Shown piece by piece: positions 1 to 11,129 of a DNA stretch of 64,000 nucleotides. The first letter of the stretch is position 1, and each line of letters opens with the position of its first letter. The notes under the pieces were generated by a model. It searched no databases. It saw nothing but the letters and a program-made list of their open reading frames with translations, and was not told where the DNA came from. The stretch is from Rhyacophila brunnea (Eukaryota; Arthropoda; Insecta; Trichoptera; Rhyacophilidae): NCBI GenBank assembly GCA_022495005.1, contig JAGYXB010000375.1:806001-870000 (forward strand). Direction: 5' to 3'. A program made the position numbers and the translations under genes.

Positions 1-411
1 CTCGATGCGGCCTTTAAGACCTGGCAGCGAAAGTGGAACGAATCGACCAAGGGCCGGCACACATATACATTTTTTCCAGACATACAGTGGCGAATGGAGA
101 TAACCAAATACCTGACTCCAGACCATTACACCAGTCAATTTGTGACTGGTCATGGTGGATTCGCTGGCAAGCTCTTCGAGCTTGGACTTGCAAGCCGTCC
201 GACATGTCCATGCGGAGGGGAAATACAGGATGCCAACCACATCCTATGGGAGTGTCTGAGTATGTGCTCCGAACGGGAGGAAATGCTCAGGTCGGTCCAA
301 CCAGCTGTTGGACCCATCGGCCCGTCCGACCTGGTTGCTACTAAGGCCAATTATCTTGCTTTCAAAAAATTTGCGGCGTCTTACTACGGGCGTGAAGATC
401 TCTTCACATAA
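1..411 (+). pseudogene. C-terminal fragment of an R1-like non-LTR retrotransposon polyprotein
   Basis: The frame is open from base 1 to a TAA at 409-411 (136 residues) and runs off the left edge. It reads as the region after the reverse transcriptase of R1-type LINE proteins. There is a YLTPDHYTSQFVTGHGGF stretch near residues 37-54, then a CPCGG...H...C cluster (residues about 65-81) resembling the C-terminal CCHC motif of these proteins. No frameshift is seen in this part, so the copy could be young, but the rest lies outside the window. A degraded relative is at 37559-37780. Clade assignment is from remembered family features, not a search. Confidence 0.75.
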
Positions 412-720
412 ATTTTGCTGCCTGTATGATTAGCTTCGTTCTTTAATTTAATAAACAAGTAGGTTCATTTTATTTTTAGTAATTTCCATGTGCTTTTTCT
501 CTACCTGGCACTTTGCATTAGAGTAAACTCAGTAAACTCAGTCAGAGCTCACTTTGAGCGTAGCAATCTAAGTCTTGGGCATCTTCTCCCAGGACACTCC
601 CAGGCCAATTCTTAGATGCTTCACATCACCAATTGATGGGTCCCGTGATACTCTCGATTAAGACCGAGGGTGGTACGGGGCGGGTTTTGGTGTTGGGACT
701 TTAACTTCTCTGTGTGCTAT
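412..720 (+). other. Likely 3' UTR of the R1-like element
   Basis: This non-coding tail follows the stop codon. The part around 535-690 (AGAGCTCACTTTGAGCG, then CTCGATTAAGACCGAGGG and a GGTGTGGTACGG-like segment) recurs at 38180-38290 behind the degraded R1-like copy, and in inverse orientation at about 14000-14100. That supports its being the untranslated end of the same LINE family. The exact 3' end and any poly(A) are not clear. Confidence 0.55.
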
Positions 721-1019
721 ATTTTAGGGTTCCATGTAAATTGTTCGTAAAACATTTCACCGTGAGCTTTCTTCGGACAGAGATGACCGTATACTATACG
801 GTCTCCAATTTTATTAGATTCATTATGAACATTAATTAAATTTTCATTGCTGATTTCGATAAAATTTATGAATTCATGAATTAAAACCTAACCTAACATA
901 AAAAATAATCCAGTATATCGGCTATTTTCAAAATTCGTTTGCTGCTGGCTTCCTGTAAAGTGTAAACCGACAAGAACCGTTTTTTATTTAGACATCAATT
1001 TTATGTCAGTAGGTACTAT
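721..1019. repeat. CCTAA-containing dispersed repeat (copy 1)
   Basis: The part at 884-990 holds AAAACCTAACCTAACATA, then AGTATATCGGCTATTTTCAA and a segment ending TGTAAACCGACAAGAACC. The same order of words occurs at 63465-63560 and, less completely, at 18325-18405. Bases 730-790 resemble the ACATTTCAC-GTGAAG part seen at 1335-1375 and 17690-17720. No coding sequence is seen. Confidence 0.6.
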
Positions 1020-1320
1020 ACGACCCAAATAGGTTTTTTCTTTTTTTCTTCTTTCGACCATGTCCGATCCTAATAGGATCATATGGGCCTTCACAGAGTG
1101 GAGGTTTGTATTAACAGATTTTATTTTTACGAGAAATGGATGTCAGCCACTTCCTCAACCTATTAGGTCCATACTCTGACTCATACACAAATTGAAAAAC
1201 AATATTTTAATACATCTATGGTGTAGGTACTTGCCAGACCCAGGATTCGAACCTGGGACCCTCGACACTATAGACCGGCGCTTAAGCCACGCGGCCGTCA
1301 GTCGGTCTTTAATATACGGT
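1020..1320 (-). mobile_element. tRNA-headed SINE, type B
   Basis: Read on the minus strand, 1310-1215 contains an A-box-like TGGCTTAAGCGCCGG and a perfect B box GGTTCGAATCC, the internal RNA polymerase III promoter of tRNA-derived SINEs. The body that follows (1200-1040) contains AATACAAACCTCCACTCTGT and GATCGGACATGG. Parts of this body recur without the head at 10885-10965 (minus) and 31440-31760 (plus). SINEs make no protein and move using a LINE's enzyme. Target duplications could not be identified. Confidence 0.65.
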
Positions 1321-1400
1321 CATATATTTCCGATAAAACATTTCACGATGAAGTGTGATACGGCAAACTGTTTCCGGACACGATATTTTAGCGCCATATT
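1305..1400. repeat. Dispersed GGTCTTTAATATACGG repeat
   Basis: GGTCTTTAATATACGGTCAT, then ACATTTCACGATGAAGTGTG and GATACGGCAAACTG recur at 17658-17725 with few changes. The start also follows the CCGACAAGAAC end of the CCTAA repeat at 18400-18415, so the two may be halves of one element. Confidence 0.55.
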
Positions 1401-1423
1401 TTGAACTCTACTTATAATTTATT

Positions 1424-2030
1424 TATTTAAGAAGACAAAACATTGTGGACATAAAAAAACCAATATTCAGGACGTTCATAACATGATATTTACATTATAA
1501 TTATTACTCTCACAAGATAAAACAACATAAACAATTGTATACAATAAAACAAAAAACAAAATGCAAAATATTCCATCGAAAATGTATATGTCTTTAGGGA
1601 GCGCATTTACTAGTCTTGCACCCGTCGCTAATGGTGTCTGATAGGCTAGACTCGAAGAAACAGTTCTGACCCAGAATAGTTCATGGCTGCGATCACGTAG
1701 ATAATTAATTGACAGGCAAATTCTGTAGGACGCCAGGATTAGAAACCATTCCTCGTGAGAACAGGCAAAAAGTTTCAAGTGCAGAAATCACCTACGAGAT
1801 TCAAGAGAGTGAAAAGTGAGCATGCCTTGTAGAAAGACAGTCGGAAAGTAATCGTTTGACAAATTATTAAAATGTCTTAAAATAAAGACATCATAATGCG
1901 TTCGTTCGATGGTCACACTACTTTTATTGAGAAACTCGTTCAATACCTGTACTGTACTTGTAAAAATATCATCGCTTTTACTTGAACATCTGTGAATTAT
2001 GGTAATCAATCAGAAAATAAGTAATTAAAA
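1424..2030 (-). pseudogene. 3' part of a CR1/Jockey-like LINE, frameshifted
   Basis: Two minus-strand open stretches (2009-1788, then 1778-1476) in different frames align in order with the intact frame at 62656-62099. GMLTFHSLESRR matches GMLTYCSLQFRR there, and NYLRDR...LVNALPKDIYIF matches NYLRNR...MFNEIASGVDIF. The 3' tail (1424-1480) carries the ACATTGTGGACAT and GGACGTTCATAACATG words shared by the other copies of this family. At least one frameshift and several stops make it non-functional. Confidence 0.7.
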
Positions 2031-2327
2031 TTGGATTAAAATATAATATAATATGCCTAACTAACAATGATGCTAGATGAATCGCGTATTCGATGGCTGA
2101 TTAAAATCTTTACAATTTATTTCTCTTGGCTCCCGTTGTCGGATTTCAAAGTGTTGGATATAATAATAATTGGATAACAAAGTGTCTGTGTTGAAATGAT
2201 ACAGAAACGTATGAAAGCGTACATTAACCACCTGGTTAAACTAAAATTAACGTGTTAATTGAAACATTTTCAACTTGTCAATATCTCACCCAGCCAAAGA
2301 TATTTAACTGTTGCATAAGACTCCATA
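2031..2327. other. Unassigned AT-rich DNA
   Basis: No gene, tRNA, terminal repeat or match to another part of the window was noticed. Confidence 0.4.
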
Positions 2328-2513
2328 CCAGGCGATTTTTTTAAAAATTAATAATAACAATATCCTTGCTTTTTCGTACAAGGTGGTTGTTAGTAATGGC
2401 TTTGAGAAAATTAAATAAATATATAGTGACCTCACCCGGAATCGAACCCAGAGCTCCCGAATGGAAGCCTAGAACCTCACACACTGCACGAGAGCCGCCC
2501 ATGCCAGGCGATT
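2328..2513 (-). mobile_element. tRNA-headed SINE, type A, with 10-bp target duplication
   Basis: The body (2338-2503) is on the minus strand. The head lies near 2500 (complement of GAGAGCCGCC) with a B box complement GAATCGAACCC. The tail shares CCTTGCTTTTTCGTACAAGG with the plus-strand copy at 4296-4495. It is flanked by an exact direct repeat CCAGGCGATT at 2328-2337 and 2504-2513, as expected for LINE-mediated insertion. Short T-rich sequence at 2337-2345 is the complement of its A-rich tail. Confidence 0.8.
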
Positions 2514-3009
2514 ACTTGAAGCTTTGATTCTTAACAAAAATAAATTTAAATAATCTGAAGATATTCCAAAAGTAAAAAATAGAGCCATAAGTCACTAAGT
2601 ATTGAATTTAGGATTAATATACACATAGATTTTACTGTATCCCTGTCTATCGAATCTTCTACGAATACATGCAAACAAATGCTTGGATAATATTTTTTAT
2701 GTAGTTTGATGCTATTCGTCCCTGAAATCTCAGAACTGTGTGCTACATTATATAAAACGACTCATGATATTAATGCACCTTTGCGCATATTATGTAATAG
2801 GAATGTAATTTTACGCGCAGTAATTTCAGCTAATAAAGTCGTTGATTTTTTGGCGCATGCAACAAAATTAAAATTCAAGTCCTGTAAATGTTCCTTCTTA
2901 TGACGTTTTTCCAGTTACCAACCACAGTCTAACTTCTTTAAACAGGAATACTTCGCCGCTAATAGATGGGGTCTCCTTTGCACATTTAGTGTACTTTGTA
3001 ATGATGATG
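2514..3009. other. Unassigned AT-rich DNA
   Basis: A 65-residue open frame at 2706-2903 shows no recognisable motif and is not called a gene. No repeat structure was seen. Confidence 0.4.
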
Positions 3010-3160
3010 TTTCTGTTTACTAAAAACCATTTAGTTTTTTGTATAAATAATATTGTTAATAATACTGTTACACATATGCTTGTTTTCCCCCATATTGTGT
3101 TGTGAACGTCTTGAATTTATAATTTGTAAAGTTCACGATAAGTCAAAATAAATCAATTTT
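3010..3160 (+). mobile_element. 3' tail of the CR1/Jockey-like LINE family
   Basis: Contains GTTGTGAACGTCTTGAATTT, ATAATTTGTAAAGTTCACGA and an A-rich end near 3150-3160. The same tail is found at 12990-13182, 17515-17640 and, on the minus strand, at 61885-62098 and 1424-1500. It is a strongly 5'-truncated copy with no coding part. Confidence 0.6.
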
Positions 3161-3479
3161 TATTTGAATACCCGATGTGGGTATAGCACGTGAGAGGGGT
3201 TAAGTAAATCCCTTTTCTTTACGCGAATGTGACGAAATCCTAACCGCAGTCAAGTGTTGAGATGTATCTATAGTCTATGGTTGAGACCTGTTTCCGGTAT
3301 AACTTGGGGAACATTATGCCTTATCTGCTCCTTTCATATTATGGGCCTTCAGAGAGATGGACCAAAATCTATTCCGCAGGCTATATACTTGCCTGCTATT
3401 ATTATAGAGGTCCTTTATAACAATTCAATGAGATTTTATTTAATATATAAAACTATGCTAATAGTAATGACGTAACAAG
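3161..3479. other. Unassigned DNA
   Basis: A 73-residue open frame at 3254-3475 has no recognisable domain. A short TTATGGGCCTTCAGAGAG resembles the type B SINE body. Nothing else is supported. Confidence 0.35.
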
Positions 3480-3915
3480 GTTTATTCCAGGGGTAGTCAA
3501 CCTGTCCCTACCGGCCGCTAGTGGGCGTTCTAGCTTGCATGGTGGGCGGAAGGGGTTTTAAAAACATTTTCATTATGCATCAGTCTCAGGGATCTCATTA
3601 ATAATTTAATTATCTTCATGCTTCTATGTATACAAAGTATAAATAAAAAGATAGATTTAACTACAGTAACTTGTTTTATAAAGAATTATTCTGCCATACT
3701 TAGCGAAAGGCTCAATACTTATTTGGAGCGTAATAATTATTATATGATTTAACTTGCTGTAACTCTGCTTTATAATTTTTATAAAGTAAAGTTACTTCCC
3801 TACTTTATAAATCACCATTACTGTGAAACCGGTGGGCGGTTAGAAAATTGTACTACTAACAGTGATACACAAGTGGGCGGTAGGTATAAAAAGGTTGACC
3901 ACCCCTGCTTTATTC
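3480..3915. mobile_element. hAT-type MITE with 8-bp target duplication
   Basis: The element spans 3488-3907 (420 bp). It starts CAGGGGTAGTCAACC and ends with the complement, GGTTGACCACCCCTG. It is flanked by GTTTATTC (3480-3487) and CTTTATTC (3908-3915), an 8-bp duplication with one difference. Terminal CAGGG and 8-bp duplications are hallmarks of hAT transposons. There is no transposase frame, so it depends on an enzyme encoded elsewhere. GTGGGCGG-like words recur near both ends. Confidence 0.85.
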
Positions 3916-4295
3916 ATTTGGAAATAACACATTAAGGTGTTGTAAATAAATTAAACGTCACTAAACCAATCCCAAAATAATAAATTATAAACTAAAGCTA
4001 TAAAATGATCAAGTGACATGAAAATAAATTAAAATGATGTTCCTAAATTCTTGGACAGATCTTCGTTTTGAATGTTCAGATATAGAATAATAAATAACTC
4101 ATAATAAGAATTTATTATATCCGAAAGCTGCGACAAACAGTATTTTAAAATATTTCCTCGTTTAAATTAAGGAAATTTAATATAGAAATTCTCAAATGCG
4201 ACCGAGTGTTAAAGGTCACCCAATGAAACGCGAGCGATACCAAAATGTAGTTCATTGTATAGCATAGCTTATAGCACAAAAATAATTATAGTTAT
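3916..4295. other. Unassigned AT-rich DNA
   Basis: No gene or repeat was recognised in this stretch. Confidence 0.4.
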
Positions 4296-4495
4296 ATTCG
4301 GCTCTCGTGGTGCAGTGGGTAAGGCGCTCGCCTTCCACCCGAGAGTTCCTGGGTTCGATTCCCGGTCATGACAAAAACATTTATGTGTTTTTCTCAAAGC
4401 CTGGGTGTTTGTGATTGTTCAAAATTACTAACAACCACCTTGTACGAAAAAGCAAGGATATGGTTATTAATAATTCTAAAAAAAAAAAAAAAAAG
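4296..4495 (+). mobile_element. tRNA-headed SINE, type A, with poly(A) tail
   Basis: The head GGCTCTCGTGGTGCAGTGGG begins at about 4301. It carries an A-box-like TGGTGCAGTGGG and a B box GGGTTCGATTCCC at 4352-4364, then a body with CAAAGCCTGGGTG and TACTAACAACCACCTTGTAC. It ends in an A-run at 4480-4494. It is the best-preserved copy of the family in the window. Others are at 2328-2513, 11130-11245 and 36100-36270. It is too divergent in the acceptor region to be a working tRNA. Confidence 0.8.
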
Positions 4496-5985
4496 ATGCC
4501 GAGTATTGAAATACTATTAAGGTTGCAGCGGCGTGACTTCGAAAAGAGACCCAAAGATGTCGCTGCTCATTGACTGGACGCCGCAAGCTCTATGTAGACG
4601 GATTAGGATTTAACTCTATGTTAACTCCGTAATTTATATCTCTCAGTCTTACAGTCAGTTTAGTCTGATTAGCTCTGACCATTTTGATCATACAGGTCTT
4701 TTTTAAACTAAGCACCTTACACTATCGAGATTCGTTTCTAGTGATAAGTGTGGTTTCTAGTTGTCAAATGTGATACCTACCTGAACTGAACTAATTCTTT
4801 GGCAAGTTCATCTGGTTATTTGGTCGAGCGAGTCATATTATCTTGTTAATCTGTTTTCGTGTACAGTTTGAAGTATTCTCTGTTATTGTTGATTAATCTC
4901 TGTGAACTCGGAATAAATACTAAGCCGGAAGCGTTTCTATGTTATAAATAAAAAAAAAATACTTTAATTACATGTGCATCGATGACCAATTCGAGTAAAT
5001 CGACTTTAACATGAAATAGACGATTATAAATTGTACAACTGAGTGAAGTTGTGTATGCATAATATGATGTGGGATGCAGATTCTTATTTGATTGAAATAC
5101 CAGAGACGACAGTATATACGAAAAGTCATAATGGTGTTTTATCTTTAATATAATTATGCTTATTATTCGTCAGGACCTCACGACTGAGGATCGTCACTTA
5201 GATGATTCAGCCATCGGGCAGAAACCTTTTCCACTGGTCGCTTCCACCCCTCTCGGCATTCAGCGGAAATCTGTGTCAGTGGGAAATCAATGACAGTTTG
5301 ATTCATCAATCAATGATTTGATCAGTTAATTTACAGTGAACTATACCTCGTCCTCTTCAACGTTCCAGCTGATCAAATATTACTAGTTTATTATAAATTG
5401 TCATTGAATGTTTGATGATTTCCTTATTCTCGACTATTAATTGCGTATCGATTGACTTGACTTTGAATTAGGATTTTCTTAGAATTTTTGGCATACCTAT
5501 GCATTTTAAAATGGGCAACAACTATTTGCGGACAGGCGAATGGGAATCACTTCCACTTGTCTGCATAAGTCAAATATCAAATGTTTTCAAAAAACCAACA
5601 CACTGTACAGTATAACGGTTATAAGATAACACTACACTGTACAGTGTGTTGTTATCTTATGGCTGAGAACGGTCACCTCTCGTAGTGCTAGCTATCATTA
5701 TAAAGATTTAATATCTGCCTGTAGGAATGTAACACTTAACTATGCGGGGAGATATTTGTAGATAAAAATAATTAAGGAGATCGTAACCGTGCCATTCGTT
5801 CGATGAGGGCTGATGTCTGTCGCGAGGACGGAATGTCATATTTTAAAGTTCAGAGGGGCCTTAATGAACGTCAAAGAACATTGACGAAACACATTCATAT
5901 CACTGCCCCTCAATATAAGATTCACAGTTTTATTTGACGCAAATGACGCAATTGATACGTTGTACAATAGAATAGATACAATAGA
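4496..5985. other. Unassigned DNA with one dispersed repeat and one hairpin
   Basis: No gene is recognised. Bases 5172-5285 (GACTGAGGATCGT, GATGATTCAGCCATC, GGCATTCAGCGG) are a dispersed repeat seen again at 28895-29005 and 29895-29945. Bases 5596-5660 form overlapping inverted repeats around ACACTGTACAGTGT, with ATAAGATAACA and TGTTATCTTAT as a second pair. Confidence 0.45.
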
Positions 5986-6332
5986 TTGATAGAAATAATA
6001 CTGAAATGTCATTTTAACATGTCATATTGATTTCCATAGTAACGCACGTATATATGAATAATTTAGTTGCTAAGACCCCAGACCCCTAGCAACCAATAAT
6101 GGTGTCGAAATAACTTTTCATACAAAACAGAATTAACTGAAAATGAATTCAATTCTACTTAAAGATGGCTAAAAGTATTAAAAAAATGCATTGGCATCGT
6201 GTTCTGATATATTCTAAAAGTTTCAAATGTCTAGCTAGTCGGAAAGCTAGTTAAAAATCGATTGCAAGATTTGTACCGGACAAAGAACCACCGGACAAAT
6301 AAGAATACGAGCTAAGAAAAACGTTGTAAAAA
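5986..6332 (+). repeat. Dispersed repeat R3, copy 1
   Basis: It runs from GATAGAAATAATACTGAAAT through CCCTAGCAACCAATAATGG and CGAATTGCAGATTTGTACCGG-like sequence to AACGTTGTAAAA. Copies 2 and 3 (32108-32601 and 40579-41006) are on the same strand and extend further upstream. There is no coding frame and no terminal inverted repeat, so class is unknown. Confidence 0.75.
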
Positions 6333-6399
6333 GATGAGTATTCCTCACGAAGTTGTGTTTTCTTTTTACAACAATATTTAGATTTCACAAAACAAGCGT

Positions 6400-6640
6400 T
6401 TATATCGTAGGGTCACTGCCGCATACGTTATATGACATACGTAGACGTTCCGTGGGAGTAGGTAGATAGATCATGAGTTGTATGACAAGTAGGGGAACGC
6501 TGTACTCTTGTCCTCTCATAATGTGACCGAGGTACTGTAGTTTTCTGGTTTTGATACAGAATTTCTTGGTCCTTTCCCATTCGATTGAGAACTTTAGCAT
6601 TAATTGTCAGTCTAAGGAATTTTGAGGATGCCCTTATTCA
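6400..6640 (-). pseudogene. LINE fragment, region after the reverse transcriptase
   Basis: The minus-strand frame 6600-6400 contains RTKKFCIKTRKLQYLGHIMR, matching the conserved K-L-x-Y-L-G-H-I-M-R segment found near the C-terminus of many insect LINE polyproteins. The downstream part is degraded. No other domain remains. Confidence 0.6.
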
Positions 6641-7171
6641 GCCACATCTCGAAAGCTCTCCTGAAAAATATTTATTTGTTTTCGAGCAGAGGTAGGTATA
6701 TCCACTGTCACTGAGTAGGATTTAAATAAATGAATAAAATAATAATAAAACATAAACAAAGGTTAGACAATCGCTGTGCGAGTCAGAAGCTTTAGAAATA
6801 AACAGTCATTCTTAAATACTGACAGTAATATTGTAGAAACATCTAAGCCACAACAGTAACAGATAGTCAACATGAAATTTCACATCTGACAAATAATTTC
6901 ACATTTAAAGTTCAGCATGAAATAAAAAAAAACATTACGGCAAAAAAAATCTGTTCTTGTTGGTGGAACAAAACAATATTTCACTCATTTTCGTTTCATT
7001 AGGCATTTCTTCCCACTTGATGTAATAAATATTTTACGCGCAATATACCAAGGTGCACATTGAATCTTTCTCAATGCGTATCAGTACCGGCCTAACTCGA
7101 GTTGACAAAATCATTATACTGGCAACACGACTCGAATCGAAAACTAAATATTAATTTGATTACGTAAAAAC
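6641..7171. other. Unassigned AT-rich DNA
   Basis: No gene or repeat was recognised. Confidence 0.4.
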
Positions 7172-7265
7172 GATTAAGGGCGGACGTGCTCAGCGTAGGT
7201 CCAAATAGAGCTTTTATTGCATTTTCAAACCATGATCCTGGACATTCCTTAAACGTTGTAGATAA

Positions 7266-9122
7266 TCTCTATATATATAAAAATCTCGTGTCACGATGTT
7301 TGTGGTCGAACTCCTCCGAAATGGCTCGACCGATTTTTATGATTTTTTATGTATATTTTTTAGGTATGAGAATAGGTCAACAAGTATATTTCATACCGCT
7401 AGGTGATTAGGGTATCTCTATCCAGAAAAATTTTCTTTTATTTTTTTGACAATTTTTTTTTTGTATTTTTTTTATTATTTGGCATAAAAAAATACCTATA
7501 ACCCCAAATTTTAACTCTCCTACCCTCACCCTCCCATTTTTTAATCGCGATTTTATTATTTTTGTATGAACAAATTTAACCGTCGTTCGTATTTCAAACA
7601 GAACGAAATTATTTATGTTGTTGAATGACAGATGGTGCTACGTCCGAGAAGCGTCGCGTTATTTTGACATTTCATTCGGCATATCACAACGCAGTGCGTG
7701 CAAAATTTTGTACGATTTATTTTAATTTATCTATTTTTATGTGCGTGTATTACAGTGCACAATGCCAGCAAGACGCAAGAGGGGGCATTTAGGCCGTCGA
7801 ACGAATAAAGCAATAAACATGCGAAATAGTAGAGCAGAAAGAACAGACGAACAAATCCAACAAGATAACAAAAACGTGCGTATAAGCATGTCGCAATTGC
7901 GTGCATCTCAATCACAAGAGGCACGAGCTGAATGAAATCAACAACGACAATTGGAACGGAGCCAAGCGCGCCGGTTCGTAGTTAACACACGCAGAGCAAA
8001 TGACCGACAACGCCAACAAGTACATCGAACATTTACATCCGCTTCGTTCCTTCGTCTCGCATTCGAGTACGAGCCAGATATTGAATATTCCGCTCATCCG
8101 AAAGTGCTGATTGGTGTATGGACAAAGAATGTCCCCATTGTCATGCGCTCAAATTCAAACATGAGTCAGCCGGGATGTGTTGCGCATCAGGAAAAGTGCA
8201 ACTACCAGAAATTGAGATACCACCAGAACCATTGAACGGCTTGCTCATCGGCACGGTTCCAGATTCAAACCTGTTCCTGAAGTCCATTCGCACATTCAAT
8301 TCATGCTTCCAAATGACTTCGTTCGGAGCAACAGAAACAGTTCACAATACTGCGGCAAATGGTCAACAATTCCATTCTACGTTCAAAATCAAAGGCCAAG
8401 TATACCACAAAGTAGGCTCATTGCTGCCAATGCCAAACGAACCACATAAATTTTTACAAATCTATTTCGTGGGCGGTGAGGACATCAATCATGTGGATGC
8501 ACGTTGCGGCTACAATGGCCTCAATTAGCCTATTTCCAGGCGCATCGTCGGCGAACTGGACGCCCTGTTGAATGAGCACAATGAATTATTGAAATTCTTC
8601 AAAGCACACATGCACGAATTGCAAAGTGACAATCACGCTATTGTCATCAATCCTGATAAAACACCAGCTGGAGAGCACGTGCGTCGATTCAATGCACCTG
8701 TTGTTGACGACATTGCTGGAATCATGGTTGGCGACCGCACATCGACGCGAGATATCGTGATTCGAAGAAGAAACAATAATCTGGAGTTCATCGCTGACAC
8801 ACACCGTTCATACGACGCTCTCCAATATCCGCTAATTTTCTGGAAGGGACAAGACGGATATTGCATAAACATTAAACAACGAGATCCTGTCACAGGTAAT
8901 TCATTCATTATGAACATCATTAGTCATTTTGAATTTAGAAAATGAATGGTTGATGTTTTTTTTGTTTTTATCGGCGGTCATCGTCTACAGCGCTCTATTC
9001 CTCTTTCTGTCATAGATCCTATCCCCACACACTTACGATACATTCGTTATTTTTTATTTAACAACAAAAATATTCACTAGAAATAATTTATTTGGCAGAA
9101 CAACGTTTGCCGGGTGAGCTAG
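7266..9122 (+). mobile_element. Helitron, internally deleted
   Basis: The 5' end is TCTCTATATATATAAAAATC. The 3' end is GCCGGGTGAGCTAG, preceded by the short hairpin GGCA...TGCC (9094-9111). It sits between an A (7265) and a T (9123), the canonical Helitron target. The uninterrupted copy of the host repeat at 52262-52272 reads GATAATCTATTT, exactly what results from removing 7266-9122. It contains a broken Rep-side coding region (7762-8945) but no helicase, so it cannot move by itself. Confidence 0.9.
7762..8945 (+). pseudogene. Helitron Rep/Hel protein, N-terminal part, broken
   Basis: A basic N-terminus (MPARRKRGHLGRR...) runs to an internal stop at 7933-7935. Reading continues in that frame to about 8120, where a frameshift joins the frame holding DKECPHCHALKF and MCC (a zinc-binding-like cluster) and the Helitron-like N domain FNSCFQMTSFGA. 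A second stop is at 8526-8528. It then continues through YPLIFWKGQDGY and stops at 8943-8945. HUH-type Rep and PIF1-like helicase regions are missing. Function in the family: rolling-circle transposition. This copy is inactive. Confidence 0.8.
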
Positions 9123-9770
9123 TCTATTTATATAATTTTGAAGCCTTGTTATCCTTTATATTTATTTTAAACATTTGATGACTGCATAAAGTATTTTTAT
9201 TACATAAAATAGTGTTCTTTTAAACCTCTCGCTCTAATGTTTTAGAATAAAGTCATATTTCTGTACATGAATGTGCAGCGGTGTTAAGATTTTTTACGTT
9301 TATTAATTTTTAAACGCAAATATAAAACCATTAGTATAATTTATGATGAGATAATTTTAGTAAAATATTTACGATAAAAAAATATATTGATAATCTCTGT
9401 GATCCCAAATTTGACAAGAATTAGGCATTTTATTATTCAAAAAAAGGGCAAAATGAACACATTTGAAGATAATTCTAAAGATACTAATTATAAGCTATGT
9501 CTTTGAACATTCAAGTGTGATAAACATCCTACGAATAATGATTGCTTTATAATAATTATTGACCTAAGAATAAGGTAGTGTTATACTTGAAATACGCCAT
9601 TTCTTTTGTCATTCCCCAGTGGTTAAGCTACAACATACGGCCGTAGCCATAAATTGACAAACTAAAATTAAAGTAGGGAGTAAGATCATGTTAACGGGCG
9701 TGTTTGAACATGTACCTAACCGATATTATTTTTATTTTTTTTTAAACGGTACATGTCCAAACACACACAA

Positions 9771-9911
9771 ACTATATCTTGTTAGTAATGTATAAAACAC
9801 ATTTCTTAGATATTTGAGTCATGAAAGGATGATAAAATATAGATGTATAAAAAATATATATGGCGGCATTTTGGCACTGTCTAGGGGCGGCATTTTGTCT
9901 TGGGACGTCAC
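9771..9911. other. Short AT-rich spacer
   Basis: No recognised feature; lies between the TTAA repeat and the CAGTGGCG MITE. Confidence 0.3.
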
Positions 9912-10540
9912 TGGTGGCGAAGGGTGGTAATAGGCTGCTAAGATCCGACATAAATAATGCACATTAAACTTTGTCAATCATGCTTATTTATCGAACTACG
10001 AATACAAATTGCAGATGGTTTTTAAAAATACGATTAAACCCAGGCTAAGCGAACCATAATAACGATGGTCTAACATTGACACCTCGTATTTAAAACTATT
10101 AAATAAAAACAAAAATACGCTTTGCATAAAAATAATTTAGTTTATTTTTTAGCGTAACTGTATTTTGATTTTATTTAATTTAATTACCTGATTTTTATAA
10201 CATTTTAATCCCCCATATCGAAAATATTGAATATCAGTGTCTGTCAGTGTTGGAACATTGATAAAATAAAAATATGGTTACATCGGTTATATCTATAAAA
10301 TACCTAATATTATGTATGATTTAATGGCATACTTTTAGATATTTTATTGATAGAACACTTTTTATCTAATATTAATTATGTTTTGCTTTAGGGAGGGTGT
10401 AATTGAATTTTAAAAACTAGCCTATACCATCTGCAATATTTTGTATTCTTAGTTTAATGAAAACAAATAAATATGACTGACAAAGTTTAGTATGCAATAT
10501 TTATGTCATATCAACAGTTTATCTCCACCCTTCGCCACTG
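9912..10540. mobile_element. CAGTGGCG MITE, long copy with inverted arms of about 180 bp
   Basis: The left end GGTGGCGAAGGGTGG and the right end CCACCCTTCGCCACTG are inverted. Inside them ACATAAATAATGCACATTAA (left) mirrors TTTAGTATGCAATATTTATG (right). Long inverted arms with an AT-rich centre and no coding frame indicate a non-autonomous DNA transposon. Other copies are at 30307-30870, 35965-36442, 45995-46085, 50225-50663, 51662-52982 and 57449-57745. Target duplications were not clear, so the superfamily is open, though CAGTGGCG ends resemble hAT. Confidence 0.8.
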
Positions 10541-10810
10541 CAGCATATATTATAATATGTGAAACAGAAATTGTTTTGTGTTAGGTAATAAATAATTTTC
10601 GTTTGTTGTTCGCACAACATACAATTATCTTAAACAATTTTGTATCGATCAATTAACAGTCCATTGTTTCTAATGTAATAATTTGACAGTTGTTTTGACT
10701 CGATGTGTCGAAAAGTATCCAGCTCCCGCAGTGTGATCTACAGTAACACGAACTATTTTGAATGCATAACGAAATATATATCATAAAACTAACCTTGAGT
10801 TAACATTAAG
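10541..10810. other. Unassigned AT-rich DNA
   Basis: No gene or repeat was recognised. Confidence 0.35.
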
Positions 10811-10872
10811 TTTAATAAACTATTTCTTTTATTTAACTAATAATTCGCACGTTTGAGAATGTAACATTCTAT
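10811..10872. repeat. Left-arm fragment of the tRNA-core inverted-repeat family
   Basis: AAACTATTTCTTTTATTTAA, then GAGAATGTAACATTCT match the outer arm of the full copy at 33081-33400. The rest of the element is missing. Confidence 0.55.
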
Positions 10873-10884
10873 ATTATATTGGGT

Positions 10885-10965
10885 ACAATATAAACCTGTT
10901 AATACAAACCTCCACTTTGTGGAGGCCCATATAATATTTTTCGGATCAGGCATGGCCAAAAAAAT
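10885..10965 (-). repeat. Type B SINE body fragment
   Basis: ATACAAACCTCCACTTTGTG, then GGATCAGGCATGGCC match the body of the SINE at 1020-1320; the tRNA-like head is absent. Confidence 0.5.
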
Positions 10966-11129
10966 GTGACGACATTCGTCCTGTGAGAAATAAATCTATG
11001 AAGAAAACATATTATTAAAAATTTTAATTAATAAAATGTTGACAAAAACACGTCACAGTTATAACGTAGATTACAAGCTTAAAAAATCGACGTAAAATAC
11101 TGATATTAAATAGGTATCTATTGTAAGTT

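Larger units (their letters stand above)
7172..9770 (+). repeat. TTAA-flanked dispersed repeat, copy 1, split by a Helitron
   Basis: It starts next to TTAA with GGGCGGACGTGCTCAGCG, is interrupted at 7266 and resumes at 9123. It continues to CATGTTAACGGGCGTGTTTG (about 9690) and a terminal hairpin with arms ACATGTACC and GGTACATGT (9713-9757). Copy 2 lies at 16760-17491 in the opposite direction and a rearranged copy 3 at 52169-52757. It carries no coding sequence. Beyond the TTAA at one edge its class cannot be told. Confidence 0.75.

Noticed and set aside
4301..4373. Functional tRNA gene
   Set aside because: The B box is good but the acceptor strands do not pair, and it continues into a SINE body with poly(A); other copies share this body.
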